Shown piece by piece: positions 1-8,293 of a stretch of 64,000 bases of DNA. Each line of letters begins with the position of its first letter. Within the stretch, counting starts at the first letter, position 1. Under the pieces are notes generated by a model. It was not told the origin of the DNA, searched no databases, and was given only the letters and a program-made list of their open reading frames with translations. The stretch lies in NCBI RefSeq assembly GCF_900156895.1, contig NZ_FTPD01000082.1, positions 49,488 to 113,487 on the forward strand, written 5' to 3'. This DNA comes from Mesorhizobium prunaredense (GTDB taxonomy: Bacteria; Pseudomonadota; Alphaproteobacteria; Rhizobiales; Rhizobiaceae). The translations under genes were made by a program, and so were the position numbers.

Positions 1-1
1 G

Positions 2-1312
2 GGCAAGAAGATCCGCGCCGAGATGGACAAGCAGCGCGAGCGCTTCGTCTCGGGCGCGATCGAGCGCGGCGTCGGCAAGCCGCAAGCCGACTTCATCTTC
101 GACCTGCTGGCAAAGTTCGCCGACTACGGTTTCAACAAGTCGCATGCCGCCGCTTATGCGGTCGTCTCCTACCAGACGGCCTATCTGAAGGCGCACTACC
201 CGGTCGAATTCCTGGCCGCGTCGATGACGCTCGACATGGGCAACACCGACAAACTCGCCGATTTCCGCCAGGATGCGCTACGTCTCGGCATCGATGTCGT
301 GGCGCCGTCGGTGGTATCAAGCTTCCGCGCCTTCGAAGTCGCCGAGAACCGGATCTTCTATTCGCTGGCCGCGCTCAAGGGCGTCGGCGACGCGGCGGTC
401 GAGCATATCGTCGCCATGCGCGGCGAAAGACCGTTCAAGAGCCTCGCCGATTTCTGCGAAAGGGTCGACCCGAAGATCGTCGGCAAGCGCGTCTTCGAAA
501 GCCTGATCATGGCCGGTGCGCTCGACTGCTTCGGCCACGAGCGCGCCGCGATGCTGGCGGGCGTCGAGCGGATGATGGGGCTGGCGTCGCTGGCGCAGCA
601 GAATGCAATGTCGGGCCAGCACGACATTTTCGGCGCCTCGCTCGGCGCACAGTCGCAGGCGCTCCACCTGCCGGCGACCGACCCGTGGCTTGCCGCCGAC
701 CGCCTGCACCGTGAATTCCAGGTGGTCGGCTTCTATCTATCGGCGCACCCGCTGGACGAATACAAGGCGGCGCTGCAGAAGATGCGGGTGCAGACCTGGG
801 CCGAGTTCTCGGCCGCCGTCAAACGCGGCGCTGCCGCCGGGCGGCTTGCCGGCACCGTCACCACCAAGCAGGAGCGCAAGACGCGCACCGGCAACAAGAT
901 GGGCGTCGTGCAGTTCTCCGACACGTCAGGCCAGTATGAAGCAGTGCTTTTTTCCGAAGGTCTGGCGCAATATCGCGACCTGCTCGAGCCCGGCCGTTCG
1001 GTGGTGATCACAGTTTCGGCCGAGGACAGGCCCGAAGGCGTCAATCTGCGCATCCAGACGGTGCAGTCGCTGGAGGACGAGGCAAGCCGCATCCAGAAAG
1101 CCTTGCGCATCTTTGTCAGGGACGACCGGCCGGCGTCGGCGATTCAATCGCAGCTTACCCAGCGCGGCGACAGCCAGGTGAGCATTATCGTCATCAAGGA
1201 TGAGGCGCAGGGCGAGGTCGAGATCGAACTGCCCAACCGTTACCGCGTCTCGCCACAGATCGCGTCGGCCATGCGCGCTGTGCCGGGCGTGGTGGAAGTG
1301 GAACTGGTGTGA
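2..1312 (+). CDS. dnaE: DNA polymerase III alpha subunit, C-terminal part (truncated by window edge)
   Basis: This is the last 436 residues of the replicative DNA polymerase alpha subunit; the open frame runs in from the window edge, so the polymerase and PHP domains lie outside. Visible parts are the end of the fingers region (FNKSHAAAYAVVSYQTAYLK), the tandem helix-hairpin-helix region, and a C-terminal OB fold (about GRLAGTVTTKQERKTRTGNK onward) that in this family binds single-stranded DNA. The ATG at 23 is internal, not the start. The frame ends with a TGA after VEVELV. Identification is secure from the length and the conserved HAAAYA and OB-fold segments. Confidence 0.95.
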   Translation, partial: GKKIRAEMDKQRERFVSGAIERGVGKPQADFIFDLLAKFADYGFNKSHAAAYAVVSYQTAYLKAHYPVEFLAASMTLDMGNTDKLADFRQDALRLGIDVVAPSVVSSFRAFEVAENRIFYSLAALKGVGDAAVEHIVAMRGERPFKSLADFCERVDPKIVGKRVFESLIMAGALDCFGHERAAMLAGVERMMGLASLAQQNAMSGQHDIFGASLGAQSQALHLPATDPWLAADRLHREFQVVGFYLSAHPLDEYKAALQKMRVQTWAEFSAAVKRGAAAGRLAGTVTTKQERKTRTGNKMGVVQFSDTSGQYEAVLFSEGLAQYRDLLEPGRSVVITVSAEDRPEGVNLRIQTVQSLEDEASRIQKALRIFVRDDRPASAIQSQLTQRGDSQVSIIVIKDEAQGEVEIELPNRYRVSPQIASAMRAVPGVVEVELV

Positions 1313-1417
1313 GCTAACGACCGTATTCCGCCAGCCCGGTCGCATTGCCCGGTGCCGATGCGGCTGGTATTGTGAGCTCGGCGGCCTGGGTCTTTTTGGC
1401 GGCCGGGGGAGCGGGTC

Positions 1418-2428
1418 ATGGATGAGCGGGATGCCGCTGCCGAACTCCAGAAAATGGTCAATGGCTTCCAGGTGTCTCAGGCGATATGCGTCGCCGCCAC
1501 GCTGGGCATCGCAGACCATCTCAAGGACGGGAAACGCACCAGCGGCGAACTTGCCGCGTTGACCAATACAAATACGGAGGCACTCTACCGCCTGCTGCGC
1601 GCCCTTGCGTCGGTCGGCGTGTTCCATGAAGCGGAAGACCGGTTCTTCTCGCTAACCCCGGTTGGCGGCGCGTTGCGATCCGATGTTCAGCATTCTGTCG
1701 CGCCGTGGGCGATTCTGGCCGGGCGGCCGTATTTCCGTCAGGCATGGAGCGATCTGCTGCACAGTGTCAGCACCGGCGAAAACGCCTTTCGCCACACTCA
1801 TGGCAAGGGCGTTTGGGAATACCGGGCGGAGCACCCGGAAGAGTCCGTCATCTTCGACCGGGCGATGACGGCGATGTCGCGCGGCGTCGCCGCCGCGGTG
1901 ATCGCGGCCTATGACTTTCGGCCGTTCTCTGTCGTCATGGATGTCGCGGGCGGGCAGGGCGCGCTGCTTGCCGAAATCCTCCGCCGCAATCCGGGCCAGC
2001 GCGGCATTCTTTTCGATCAGCCGCAGGTCGTGGCGAAGGCCGGCCCGGTCTTTGACGCCGCGGGCGTATCCGATCGCTGCGACATCGTCGCCGGCGATTT
2101 CTTCGTCTCGGTGCCCGATGGCGCCGATGCGATTGTGCTTAAATGGATCCTGCATGACTGGGACGACGAGACAAACATCCGGATCCTGAAAACCTGCCGC
2201 AGGGCGATTCGCCCAGAAGGCAAGCTGCTGGTGCTCGAGAGCATTCTGGCGCCGCCCAACGAAGGCGCCGGCGCAAAATTCGGCGATCTGAACATGCTGG
2301 TCATGCCGGGCGGGCAGGAGCGCACGGCGGAAGAATTCAGGTCGCTGCTGGCGGCGTCGGATTTTCGGGTCGCGAATATTGTTGAAGCCGGACCTCACAT
2401 CAGCATCATCGAGGCCGAACCGGTCTGA
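1418..2428 (+). CDS. SAM-dependent O-methyltransferase (plant OMT / hydroxyneurosporene type)
   Basis: A 336-residue protein with the two-part layout of the Methyltransf_2 family. An N-terminal winged-helix dimerisation domain (about residues 10-95, ALYRLLRALASVGVF) is followed by a Rossmann methyltransferase domain. The SAM-binding motif DVAGGQG is near residues 175-181, and the catalytic-type HDWDD segment has its His near residue 246. A GGGGGAG ribosome site lies 6 bases before the ATG. The substrate cannot be read from sequence; relatives methylate phenolics, carotenoid intermediates or polyketides. No pathway partner is adjacent: the neighbours are dnaE and an ion channel. Confidence 0.85.
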   Translation: MDERDAAAELQKMVNGFQVSQAICVAATLGIADHLKDGKRTSGELAALTNTNTEALYRLLRALASVGVFHEAEDRFFSLTPVGGALRSDVQHSVAPWAILAGRPYFRQAWSDLLHSVSTGENAFRHTHGKGVWEYRAEHPEESVIFDRAMTAMSRGVAAAVIAAYDFRPFSVVMDVAGGQGALLAEILRRNPGQRGILFDQPQVVAKAGPVFDAAGVSDRCDIVAGDFFVSVPDGADAIVLKWILHDWDDETNIRILKTCRRAIRPEGKLLVLESILAPPNEGAGAKFGDLNMLVMPGGQERTAEEFRSLLAASDFRVANIVEAGPHISIIEAEPV

Positions 2429-2531
2429 TTGCTTTCCGGGTCCGAAACGCTCCGGATGTTCTCAAGCCACAGCGGCTTCCCTCTGCTCTGCCCACTGGAC
2501 GGCTGTCGCGGCGAACATTATCGCAGTTGTC

Positions 2532-3335
2532 ATGAAGGCGCCGGAAAGGGACGGAGTGCAGGATTTTTCAGCCTTGGCGCGGCTGCGCGACACGCTGCGC
2601 AAGCTCTATCACGGGCGCACGCCTGCGGCTTTCCGGTTTCAGCTTGCGGCTGTCATCATCGACCTTGCCATCATCGCCTTCTTCATCGCCACACCGGTCA
2701 TCCAGGACACGTCCTCGTTCCTCTGGCTCGATTATTCGGTGGCAGCGCTTGTCGCCGCCGACATGATTGCCCGGCTGCTTGCGTCAAACGATATGCTGCG
2801 CCTGATGAAACAGCCGACGTCGTGGGTCGACGCCTTCATCCTGCTGACGCTGCTGATGCCTTCGGCGCTGGCCAATCTGGGTTTTCTGCGCATATTGCGG
2901 CTGTGGTCGCTGTCGCGCAGCGGCGCGCTGTGGCGGTTTTTCGAGATGCGCGGCCTCAAAAAATGGCGCGAGGCAAGCCACGCAGTCATCAATCTCCTGA
3001 CATTCCTGTTTGTCGTCACCGGTTTCGTCTACACCTTCTTCTTCCGCACCGGGGCCGGTCTCGAAGGCTATGTCGATGCGCTGTATTTCACAGTCGCCAC
3101 GGTGACCACGACCGGCTTCGGCGACATCGTCTTGCCGGGGATCGCCGGTAAAATCACCTCGATCGTCACCATGATCATCGGCATATCGCTGTTCGTCAGG
3201 CTGGCGCAGGCGCTCTTCCGTCCCAACAAGGTCTTCTTCCCGTGCCCGCAATGCGGCCTTCAGCGGCATGAAGCCGACGCCGTTCACTGCAAGGCCTGCG
3301 GGCATCTCCTCAACATCCCCGACGAAGGCGACTGA
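2532..3335 (+). CDS. Voltage-gated-like potassium channel with C-terminal zinc ribbon
   Basis: A 267-residue predicted inner-membrane channel. Several hydrophobic helices come first, including one with a charge-patterned segment (LGFLRILRLWSLSRSG) like a voltage sensor. A pore loop then carries the K+ selectivity signature TVTTTGFGD (GFGD at residues 195-198). The chain ends with CPQCGLQRHEADAVHCKACG, cysteines at 238, 241, 253 and 256, which should form a small zinc ribbon. I chose the ATG at 2532 because upstream residues in the same frame (from 2379) overlap the methyltransferase gene and look non-native. K+ selectivity is inferred from the filter; the role of the zinc tail is unknown. Confidence 0.82.
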   Translation: MKAPERDGVQDFSALARLRDTLRKLYHGRTPAAFRFQLAAVIIDLAIIAFFIATPVIQDTSSFLWLDYSVAALVAADMIARLLASNDMLRLMKQPTSWVDAFILLTLLMPSALANLGFLRILRLWSLSRSGALWRFFEMRGLKKWREASHAVINLLTFLFVVTGFVYTFFFRTGAGLEGYVDALYFTVATVTTTGFGDIVLPGIAGKITSIVTMIIGISLFVRLAQALFRPNKVFFPCPQCGLQRHEADAVHCKACGHLLNIPDEGD

Positions 3336-3427
3336 AATGCGGGGCTGGAGCGCGGTTTTGTGGAACCAAAACTGCGCTCTGGCTCCTTGCCTTAATGCGC
3401 CAAACGAAGACGTTTGGCTGCAAAATG

Positions 3428-4309
3428 CTAAGACGCTGCCACTTCCGCAGGTTTGGTCGCCTTTTTCTGCAGGTTGAGCAGGTTGCCCAGCAGGATCAGC
3501 AAGGCGCCGCCGGCGGTGAAGGCGTCGATCTGCTCCTGATAAAGCAGCCAGCCGATCAGCGCCGACAGCGGCACCCGCAAAAAGTCCATCGGTGAGATGA
3601 CGGTGGCGTCGGCATAGGCGAGTGCGCGGGCCATGCAGAAATGCGACGACATGCCGGTGAAGGCGATCAGCAGGATCCACGGCCACAGTTCGAGCGGCGG
3701 GTTGCGCCATTCGTAGAGCGCCGGGATAAGGCCGAGCACCGACTGGATGACCAGCATCCAGAAGATGATGGACACGACGCTGTCCGTCCGCGTCAGCGAT
3801 TTGACCAGGACCACGGATATGCCGAAGCAGACCGCGGCACCCAGCACGACAACATGTCCCGGATCGACGGAGCCGGCGCCCGGACGGACGATGATCAGCA
3901 CGCCGATCAGCCCGAGCACGATCGCCGCAAGTCTCGGCCGGCTTAGTCTTTCACCAAGAAAGCCGACCGCCAGAATGGCCGTCCAGATCGGCGTCGTGAA
4001 TTCTATGGAGATCAGCACGGCCAGCGGGATCAATGTCAAGGCGTAGAGCCATGCCGCCTGGCCGACAAAATGGACGACGTTGCGGGCGATATGGGCCATG
4101 GGGCGTTTGCTGCGCATTGCCGCAAAACCGCCTGACATCATCACCAGCGGCAGGAGGATGAACAGGCCGATCAACGAGCGCAACTCCAGCACCTGGAAGA
4201 CGTTGAGCTCGGCTGTCGTGGCGCGGCCGGCGACCGACATCGTCAGAAATGATGCGATCGACAGCGCCATCCAGAACGCGGCCTTGGGGATCGAGGGTGA
4301 GGGCGCCAT
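3428..4309 (-). CDS. EamA/DMT-family transporter
   Basis: A roughly 293-residue multi-pass membrane protein with about ten hydrophobic segments and two homologous halves, as in the drug/metabolite transporter superfamily (EamA). Typical stretches are AAWLYALTLIPLAVLIS, FTTPIWTAILAVGFLGERLS and the second-half counterpart ending GWLLYQEQIDAFTAGGALLI. Members export amino acids, metabolites or drugs; the substrate here is not predictable. The start could also be the GTG at 4339; neither has a convincing ribosome site, and 4309 (MAPSPSIPKA) fits family N-termini better. It is convergent with the channel gene. Confidence 0.83.
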   Translation of the reverse strand: MAPSPSIPKAAFWMALSIASFLTMSVAGRATTAELNVFQVLELRSLIGLFILLPLVMMSGGFAAMRSKRPMAHIARNVVHFVGQAAWLYALTLIPLAVLISIEFTTPIWTAILAVGFLGERLSRPRLAAIVLGLIGVLIIVRPGAGSVDPGHVVVLGAAVCFGISVVLVKSLTRTDSVVSIIFWMLVIQSVLGLIPALYEWRNPPLELWPWILLIAFTGMSSHFCMARALAYADATVISPMDFLRVPLSALIGWLLYQEQIDAFTAGGALLILLGNLLNLQKKATKPAEVAAS

Positions 4310-4407
4310 GCGCGCTATGTCGCAAGCCGGGGCTTTCACTGCAACCGCTAGTCAGCACATTCGGCTGGGCCAGAAGCGAGGTGTTGCAAAACGGTCATGC
4401 TGAAGGC

Positions 4408-4432
4408 GGAACCTGCCGTCACCGCGAGCGTT
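4408..4432 (+). promoter_or_regulatory. EcfG-type general stress promoter (GGAAC-N16-CGTT)
   Basis: GGAAC at 4408-4412 and CGTT at 4429-4432 are separated by exactly 16 bases, the consensus spacing of alphaproteobacterial EcfG/SigT promoters. The site ends 32 bases before the ATG of the secreted protein at 4465 and is correctly oriented. The match is exact but short, so function is inferred. Confidence 0.6.
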
Positions 4433-4464
4433 GGTCCAACAGCCAGTTCAAGGGGAGAGATCCA

Positions 4465-4971
4465 ATGAAATCATGCGCACGATTTGTACTTGCCGGCTGC
4501 CTGGCGGCTGCAGCCGGCGCGGCTCATGCCGACGAGGCCGATTTTCTTCGCTCGTTCGAGGGGAATTTTGCCGGCAAGGGCACCGTCAAGGTAACCACCG
4601 AGGCGCCGACGGTGAACGTCTCCTGCCGCTTCAATTCCGACGCGACATCGAGTTCCTTGTCGCTGGACGGCACCTGCCGCGGTCTTGTCGGGGTGTCGCG
4701 CGCCATCAGTGCCGATCTGAAGTCCAGCGGGACGAAGTACACCGGCACCTATGTCGGATCCCGCACCGGGCCGGCGCAGCTCAGCGGCAAGCGCTCGGGC
4801 AATGCGATCAATCTCGGCATCCGCTGGGCGAAGCAGGTCAACGGCGATCGCACCGCGCAAATGACCGTCGAGAAGAACGGCGAGGACGGCATGCGGCTGA
4901 CCGTTATCGACGTCGACCCGAAAACCGGCGAGCGCGTGATGACCAGCCGGATCGATCTGCGACGCACCTGA
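4465..4971 (+). CDS. Small secreted protein of unknown function
   Basis: A 168-residue protein with a clear Sec signal peptide (basic MKSCAR, then a hydrophobic core, cleavage likely after AAHA near residue 23). The mature part, beginning DEADFLRSFEGNFAGKG, is rich in Thr, Ser, Gly and alternating hydrophobic residues, suggesting a beta-sandwich or lipocalin-like fold in the periplasm. I do not recognise a named family with certainty. The start at 4465 is set by a GGGGAGAG ribosome site; longer upstream readings cross the transporter start. An EcfG-type promoter lies just upstream, suggesting induction by general stress. Confidence 0.75.
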   Translation: MKSCARFVLAGCLAAAAGAAHADEADFLRSFEGNFAGKGTVKVTTEAPTVNVSCRFNSDATSSSLSLDGTCRGLVGVSRAISADLKSSGTKYTGTYVGSRTGPAQLSGKRSGNAINLGIRWAKQVNGDRTAQMTVEKNGEDGMRLTVIDVDPKTGERVMTSRIDLRRT

Positions 4972-4989
4972 AGCGGCCTGCTTTACCTA

Positions 4990-5068
4990 TCTTGCTTGAG
5001 CGTGACCTTTCCGAAAACTGGATCCGCTTTTCGCTTGCGCGGACATTCGGTTCGGGGTCATGCTTAAA
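4990..5068. repeat. Rhizobial intergenic palindromic repeat (degenerate copy)
   Basis: The stretch contains TTGAGCGTGACCTTTCCGAA, then a TTTTCG block, and ends GGTCATGCTTAA. TTGAGC/CATGCTTAA ends and CCGAAAA/TTTTCG inner arms match a palindromic intergenic sequence that is, from general knowledge, common in rhizobial genomes. It sits between the secreted-protein gene and the converging dinB, where it could also terminate transcription. Confidence 0.45.
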
Positions 5069-6397
5069 CTAATCCTCGATCGGCTCTGGCGGGTGGGCGT
5101 TGCGGCCCTTGCCGAAGGTGTAGCCGGTCTCCACCGCCCTGCGGCCGAACTTGTCGCGCAACGTGTCGATGGCGCCTTCGGCCATGGCACGCTTGCGTGA
5201 CTGGATATCGACGAGGTCAGGCGGATCGGCCTTTTCGTCATTCGAGAGGTCGCTAACGCCGATGCCGAGCAGCCGGTATCTGGTGCCGTCCGCCTCCTTG
5301 CGAAGCAGTTCGAGCCCGGTCGAGAAAATGCGGTCGGCCAACCGTGTCGGGTCGCCGAGCTGGCGGTTGCGCGTGCGGGTCTTGAAATCCTGCGTCTTCA
5401 GCTTCAGCACGACGGTGCGCCCGGCAATACCGGACTTCTTCAGCCGCCCCGAGACTTTTTCCGACAGCGCTCTCAGCACCGAAACCAGTTCCTCGGGGGA
5501 GGCGATGTCGGTGTCGAAAGTGGTCTCTGCCGAGACGCTTTTCGCATCCTGGTCGGGGTGGACGCGGCGGTCGTCCTCGCCGCGTGAAAGATGGAACAGC
5601 CGGTCGCCCATCACGCCGTAGCGGCGCATCAGGTCGCCGCGCTCCATGCGCTGCAACTGGCCGATGGTGCGGATGCCGTCGCGCTCAAGCGTGGCGGCGA
5701 AGGCTTTTCCCACCCCCCAGATCAGCGTCACCGGCTGCTCGGCCAGAAAGCTGGTCGCCTCGGCTTCGCCGATCACCGAAAAGCCGCGCGGCTTGCGAAA
5801 GTCCGACGCCACCTTGGCTAGGAACTTGCAGTAGGAAAGGCCTGATGAAACGGTGATGCCGATCTCCTTCTCCACCTCGAGCGCGAAGCGTGCCAGCACC
5901 ACCGCCGGCGGCAAGCCATGCAGGCGCTCGGTGCCGGCAAGATCCAGAAACGCTTCGTCGATGGAGGTCGGCTCGACCAGCGGCGTCAGCGCCTGCATCA
6001 TGGCGCGCACCTCGTGGCCGACGCGACCATATTTTTCCATGTCCGGCGGGATGACGACCGCTTCCGGACAGGCTTCGAGCGCCTTGAACATCGGCATCGC
6101 CGAGCGCACCCCGTGGACGCGGGCGATGTAGCAAGCGGTGGAGACGACGCCGCGCTTGCCGCCGCCGATGATCAACGGCCGATCCTTCAGCGCCGGGTTG
6201 TCGCGCTTTTCGACCGCCGCATAAAACGCGTCGCAATCGATATGGGCGAGATGCAGCCGGTAGAGCTCCGGATGGCGGGCCAGCCGTGGACTGCCACAGC
6301 GCTCACAGCGCCGTGCCTCACCGCGCTGAAAGGTCAGGCAGTCGCGGCAAAAACCGTGATCGGGATTGTTGACAGGAACCGCCATCGCTGCGAACAT
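5069..6397 (-). CDS. dinB: DNA polymerase IV (Y-family), with N-terminal zinc-ribbon extension
   Basis: A 442-residue translesion DNA polymerase. The palm motif HIDCDAFYAAVEKRDN and the catalytic TSIDEAFLDLAGT are both present, followed by the thumb, a little-finger domain and the conserved VGKAFAATLERDGIRT helix-hairpin-helix segment. Ahead of the polymerase domain are about 50 extra residues with a CX2C-X10-CX2C pattern (Cys17, 20, 31, 34), likely a zinc ribbon, seen in some rhizobial DinB proteins and absent from the E. coli protein. The start is either 6397 or the ATG at 6385; neither has a good ribosome site. It would copy damaged templates, with low fidelity. Confidence 0.93.
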   Translation of the reverse strand: MFAAMAVPVNNPDHGFCRDCLTFQRGEARRCERCGSPRLARHPELYRLHLAHIDCDAFYAAVEKRDNPALKDRPLIIGGGKRGVVSTACYIARVHGVRSAMPMFKALEACPEAVVIPPDMEKYGRVGHEVRAMMQALTPLVEPTSIDEAFLDLAGTERLHGLPPAVVLARFALEVEKEIGITVSSGLSYCKFLAKVASDFRKPRGFSVIGEAEATSFLAEQPVTLIWGVGKAFAATLERDGIRTIGQLQRMERGDLMRRYGVMGDRLFHLSRGEDDRRVHPDQDAKSVSAETTFDTDIASPEELVSVLRALSEKVSGRLKKSGIAGRTVVLKLKTQDFKTRTRNRQLGDPTRLADRIFSTGLELLRKEADGTRYRLLGIGVSDLSNDEKADPPDLVDIQSRKRAMAEGAIDTLRDKFGRRAVETGYTFGKGRNAHPPEPIED

Positions 6398-6465
6398 AAA
6401 GAGAACAAAGGCAATGGTACGTCAGGACGGACGCCACGACAAGGCGGTGAGCCGGGAGAGAGTTC

Positions 6466-7041
6466 GTGAATACGACCATAGCGCCGCTGGTGCCCGAGCT
6501 TTGGGCGGATTTTGAAGATCTGTTCGGTAAGCAGGGCGCCTGCTACGGCTGCTGGTGCACACATTTCCGGCTGTCGCCGGCAGCGCGCCGCGCCAGCGAC
6601 CGGGAACGCAACAAGGACCACATCAGGGCGCGGATCGAGGCCGGGCCGCCACCGGGCCTGCTGGCGTTCGAGGATGGCAAGGCGGTCGGCTGGATGCAGA
6701 TCGGCCCGCGCGCCGACGTGCCCGAATGGAACAATAAGGGCAGGGGGTCGGCGCCGGTCGATCCCGCCGACGCCACCGATCCGGGCGTCTGGGCAATCTC
6801 CTGCTTCTTCATCCGCGTCAAGGCGCGCGGCAGGGGCGTGACGCACCGCCTGGTCGAAGGCGGCATCGAATTTGCTCGCCAGAATGGCGCGCGGCTGGTC
6901 GAGGCATGTCCGATCGACCTGTCGAAAGATTCGCGTTCGATCGGGCTGTTCGTCGGCTCGTCGCGGGTCTTCGAGAAAGCCGGTTTCGAGAGGCTGGTCG
7001 AGCGCAAGGCGGGCCGGCCGCTGATGCGATTGGTGCTTTAG
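6466..7041 (+). CDS. GNAT-family N-acetyltransferase
   Basis: A 191-residue protein. The acetyl-CoA-binding region of the GNAT fold is visible as CFFIRVKARGRGVTHRLVEG (a variant of the R/Q-x-x-G-x-G/A motif), followed by the helix GIEFARQNGARLVEACPID and the C-terminal VFEKAGFERLVERK strand-turn typical of the family. The N-terminal CYGCWCTHFR segment is characteristic of a GNAT subgroup annotated only generically. It starts with GTG at 6466 behind a GGGAGAG ribosome site and is divergent from dinB, from which it may share a promoter region. The acceptor substrate is unknown. Confidence 0.8.
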   Translation: MNTTIAPLVPELWADFEDLFGKQGACYGCWCTHFRLSPAARRASDRERNKDHIRARIEAGPPPGLLAFEDGKAVGWMQIGPRADVPEWNNKGRGSAPVDPADATDPGVWAISCFFIRVKARGRGVTHRLVEGGIEFARQNGARLVEACPIDLSKDSRSIGLFVGSSRVFEKAGFERLVERKAGRPLMRLVL

Positions 7042-7112
7042 CCAACGCTGCTGTGCACGCCGCTGCGGCGGCCGAACTATCGTAGTCGGCTGCATCATCA
7101 GGCGCCCACCCG

Positions 7113-7137
7113 GGAATAAATCCCGCTGCGGCCCGTT
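7113..7137 (+). promoter_or_regulatory. ECF-type promoter, copy 1 (GGAATAAA ... CGTT)
   Basis: GGAAT (7113-7117) and CGTT (7134-7137) are separated by 16 bases, with AAA after the -35 core and CCTC after the -10 core. It has the same layout as two other sites at 8717-8741 and 10112-10136. It ends 30 bases before the ATG of the frameshifted gene at 7168. Confidence 0.68.
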
Positions 7138-7167
7138 CCTCCTCGGATTTTTCCATGGAGGCCATCG

Positions 7168-7886
7168 ATGTTTCATTTTTCCCAGTCTTCTCAGAAGACC
7201 TCTCGCTCGATCCGGTTTGCCTGTCGGCCGGAAGATCATGGCGTCATCGCGCCGCCAGTGGCGGCCAGGACGGTCCTGCCGGATTGGTTCCGCAAATTGC
7301 CGGCGGTCGATCAGCAGCAAGCCTCGGCCACCAATAATGGCCTGACCGTCAAGCGCTGCATGCCGTTTCTCGATGCGATGACAACCGGCTGGATCCTGCC
7401 GCTCGCGGCGACCGTCCGCCTTGAGATCAAGGATGGCGGCAGCGCCGTCGCGGCTGGGAGTTCGACAGGGTGATGGTCAGCAATCATGGCGCCCATCAGG
7501 TCGCCGGCAATCCGAAGGAACCGGCACCGCCATGCAAGTTTCACAATTACTGGTCGATCCGTACCCCGCCGGGCTGGAGTTGTCTGTTCCTGCCGCCGCT
7601 CAATCGGCCGGCTCAGCCTTTTGAATGCGTCGCCGGCATCGTCGATACCGACACCTACGCAGCCCACATCCATTTTCCGTTCTTTGCGACGGCGCCGGAT
7701 GGCCTCTATGTCATCGAAAAGGCAACGCCGCTGGTCCAGGTCATACCGTTTCGCCGCGAAGATTCGGCGCTCAAGGCCGAGATCGGGGCGGAGACCGGAG
7801 CCGAGGCGACGGAGCGCGAAACGGTCTACCGCAACACGATTGCCAGCGAAGGCTGGTATCGCAAATGGGCCCGCGCGGCCCGCTAG
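7168..7886 (+). pseudogene. Frameshifted gene, DUF6065-like protein
   Basis: Two overlapping frames read as one protein of about 239 residues if one base is restored near 7452. The first frame runs from the ATG at 7168 (ribosome site GGAGG, 7 bases away) to about LEIKDGGSAVA. The second continues as GWEFDRVMVSNHGAHQV and ends at 7886. Inserting a single G in the GCGGCTGGGAG stretch joins them cleanly. The second half (IRTPPGWSCLFLPPLNRP, IVDTDTYAAHIHFPF) resembles the uncharacterised DUF6065-type proteins. It may be a real pseudogene or a sequencing or assembly error in a GC-rich run. It has its own ECF-type promoter, so it was probably functional recently. Confidence 0.65.
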
Positions 7887-7902
7887 GCTTTTCCCGGAGA
7901 AC

Positions 7903-7937
7903 CATACGAAACGGGGCCGCTGGCCCCGTTTCGTATG
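7903..7937 (+). terminator. Strong hairpin after the frameshifted gene
   Basis: A perfect 16 bp stem, CATACGAAACGGGGCC at 7903-7918 with its complement at 7922-7937, around a GCT loop. There is no clear T-run after it. It lies 16 bases after the stop codon and would end transcription of the frameshifted gene. Confidence 0.6.
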
Positions 7938-7999
7938 GGTTGCCAGGGGCGCGAAGCGACGCGGCGCAGACCCCTAATGCTGATCTGTAGTGATCCTTC

Positions 8000-8160
8000 G
8001 CGCCCCCCTCTGTCCTGCCGGACATCTCCCCCACAAGGGGGGAGATCGGCCTTCATCACTGATTTCGCCAACCACCAACCTTGCAAGAAGGAGAGCTGTC
8101 CGCGAAGCTGCCGATCTCCCCCCAAGTGGGGGAGATGTCCGGCAGGACAGAGGGGGGCGC
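8000..8160. repeat. Palindromic mosaic element, copy A (33 bp perfect inverted arms)
   Basis: Arms at 8000-8032 and 8128-8160 are perfect 33-base inverted repeats (outer end GCGCCCCCCTCTGTCCTGCC). Each arm continues into its own small hairpin (CTCCCCC...GGGGGAG). The core between them carries no gene. The same element occurs at 34505-34663 and a diverged cousin at 58183-58353. It resembles rhizobial intergenic mosaic or MITE-like elements. No transposase is present. Confidence 0.85.
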
Positions 8161-8198
8161 CGTGGAGCGCCGGCCTATGCCAACCGCCAGCGAATGCG

Positions 8199-8224
8199 AA
8201 ACGGGGGCCGGCTGGCCCCCGTTT
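8199..8224. terminator. GC-rich hairpin, probable terminator
   Basis: An 11 bp stem, AAACGGGGGCC at 8199-8209 with its complement at 8214-8224, around a GGCT loop. It is nearly the same sequence as the hairpin at 7903-7937, so the palindromic element is bracketed by two look-alike hairpins. It would serve the Ser/Asn-repeat gene, which reads toward it. Confidence 0.5.
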
Positions 8225-8293
8225 GTCTGTGGATTGTTGAGGGCGGCGGGTTCTCAACTCGAAGCGCGCCGCCGCTCTATCGCCCGGCCGACG

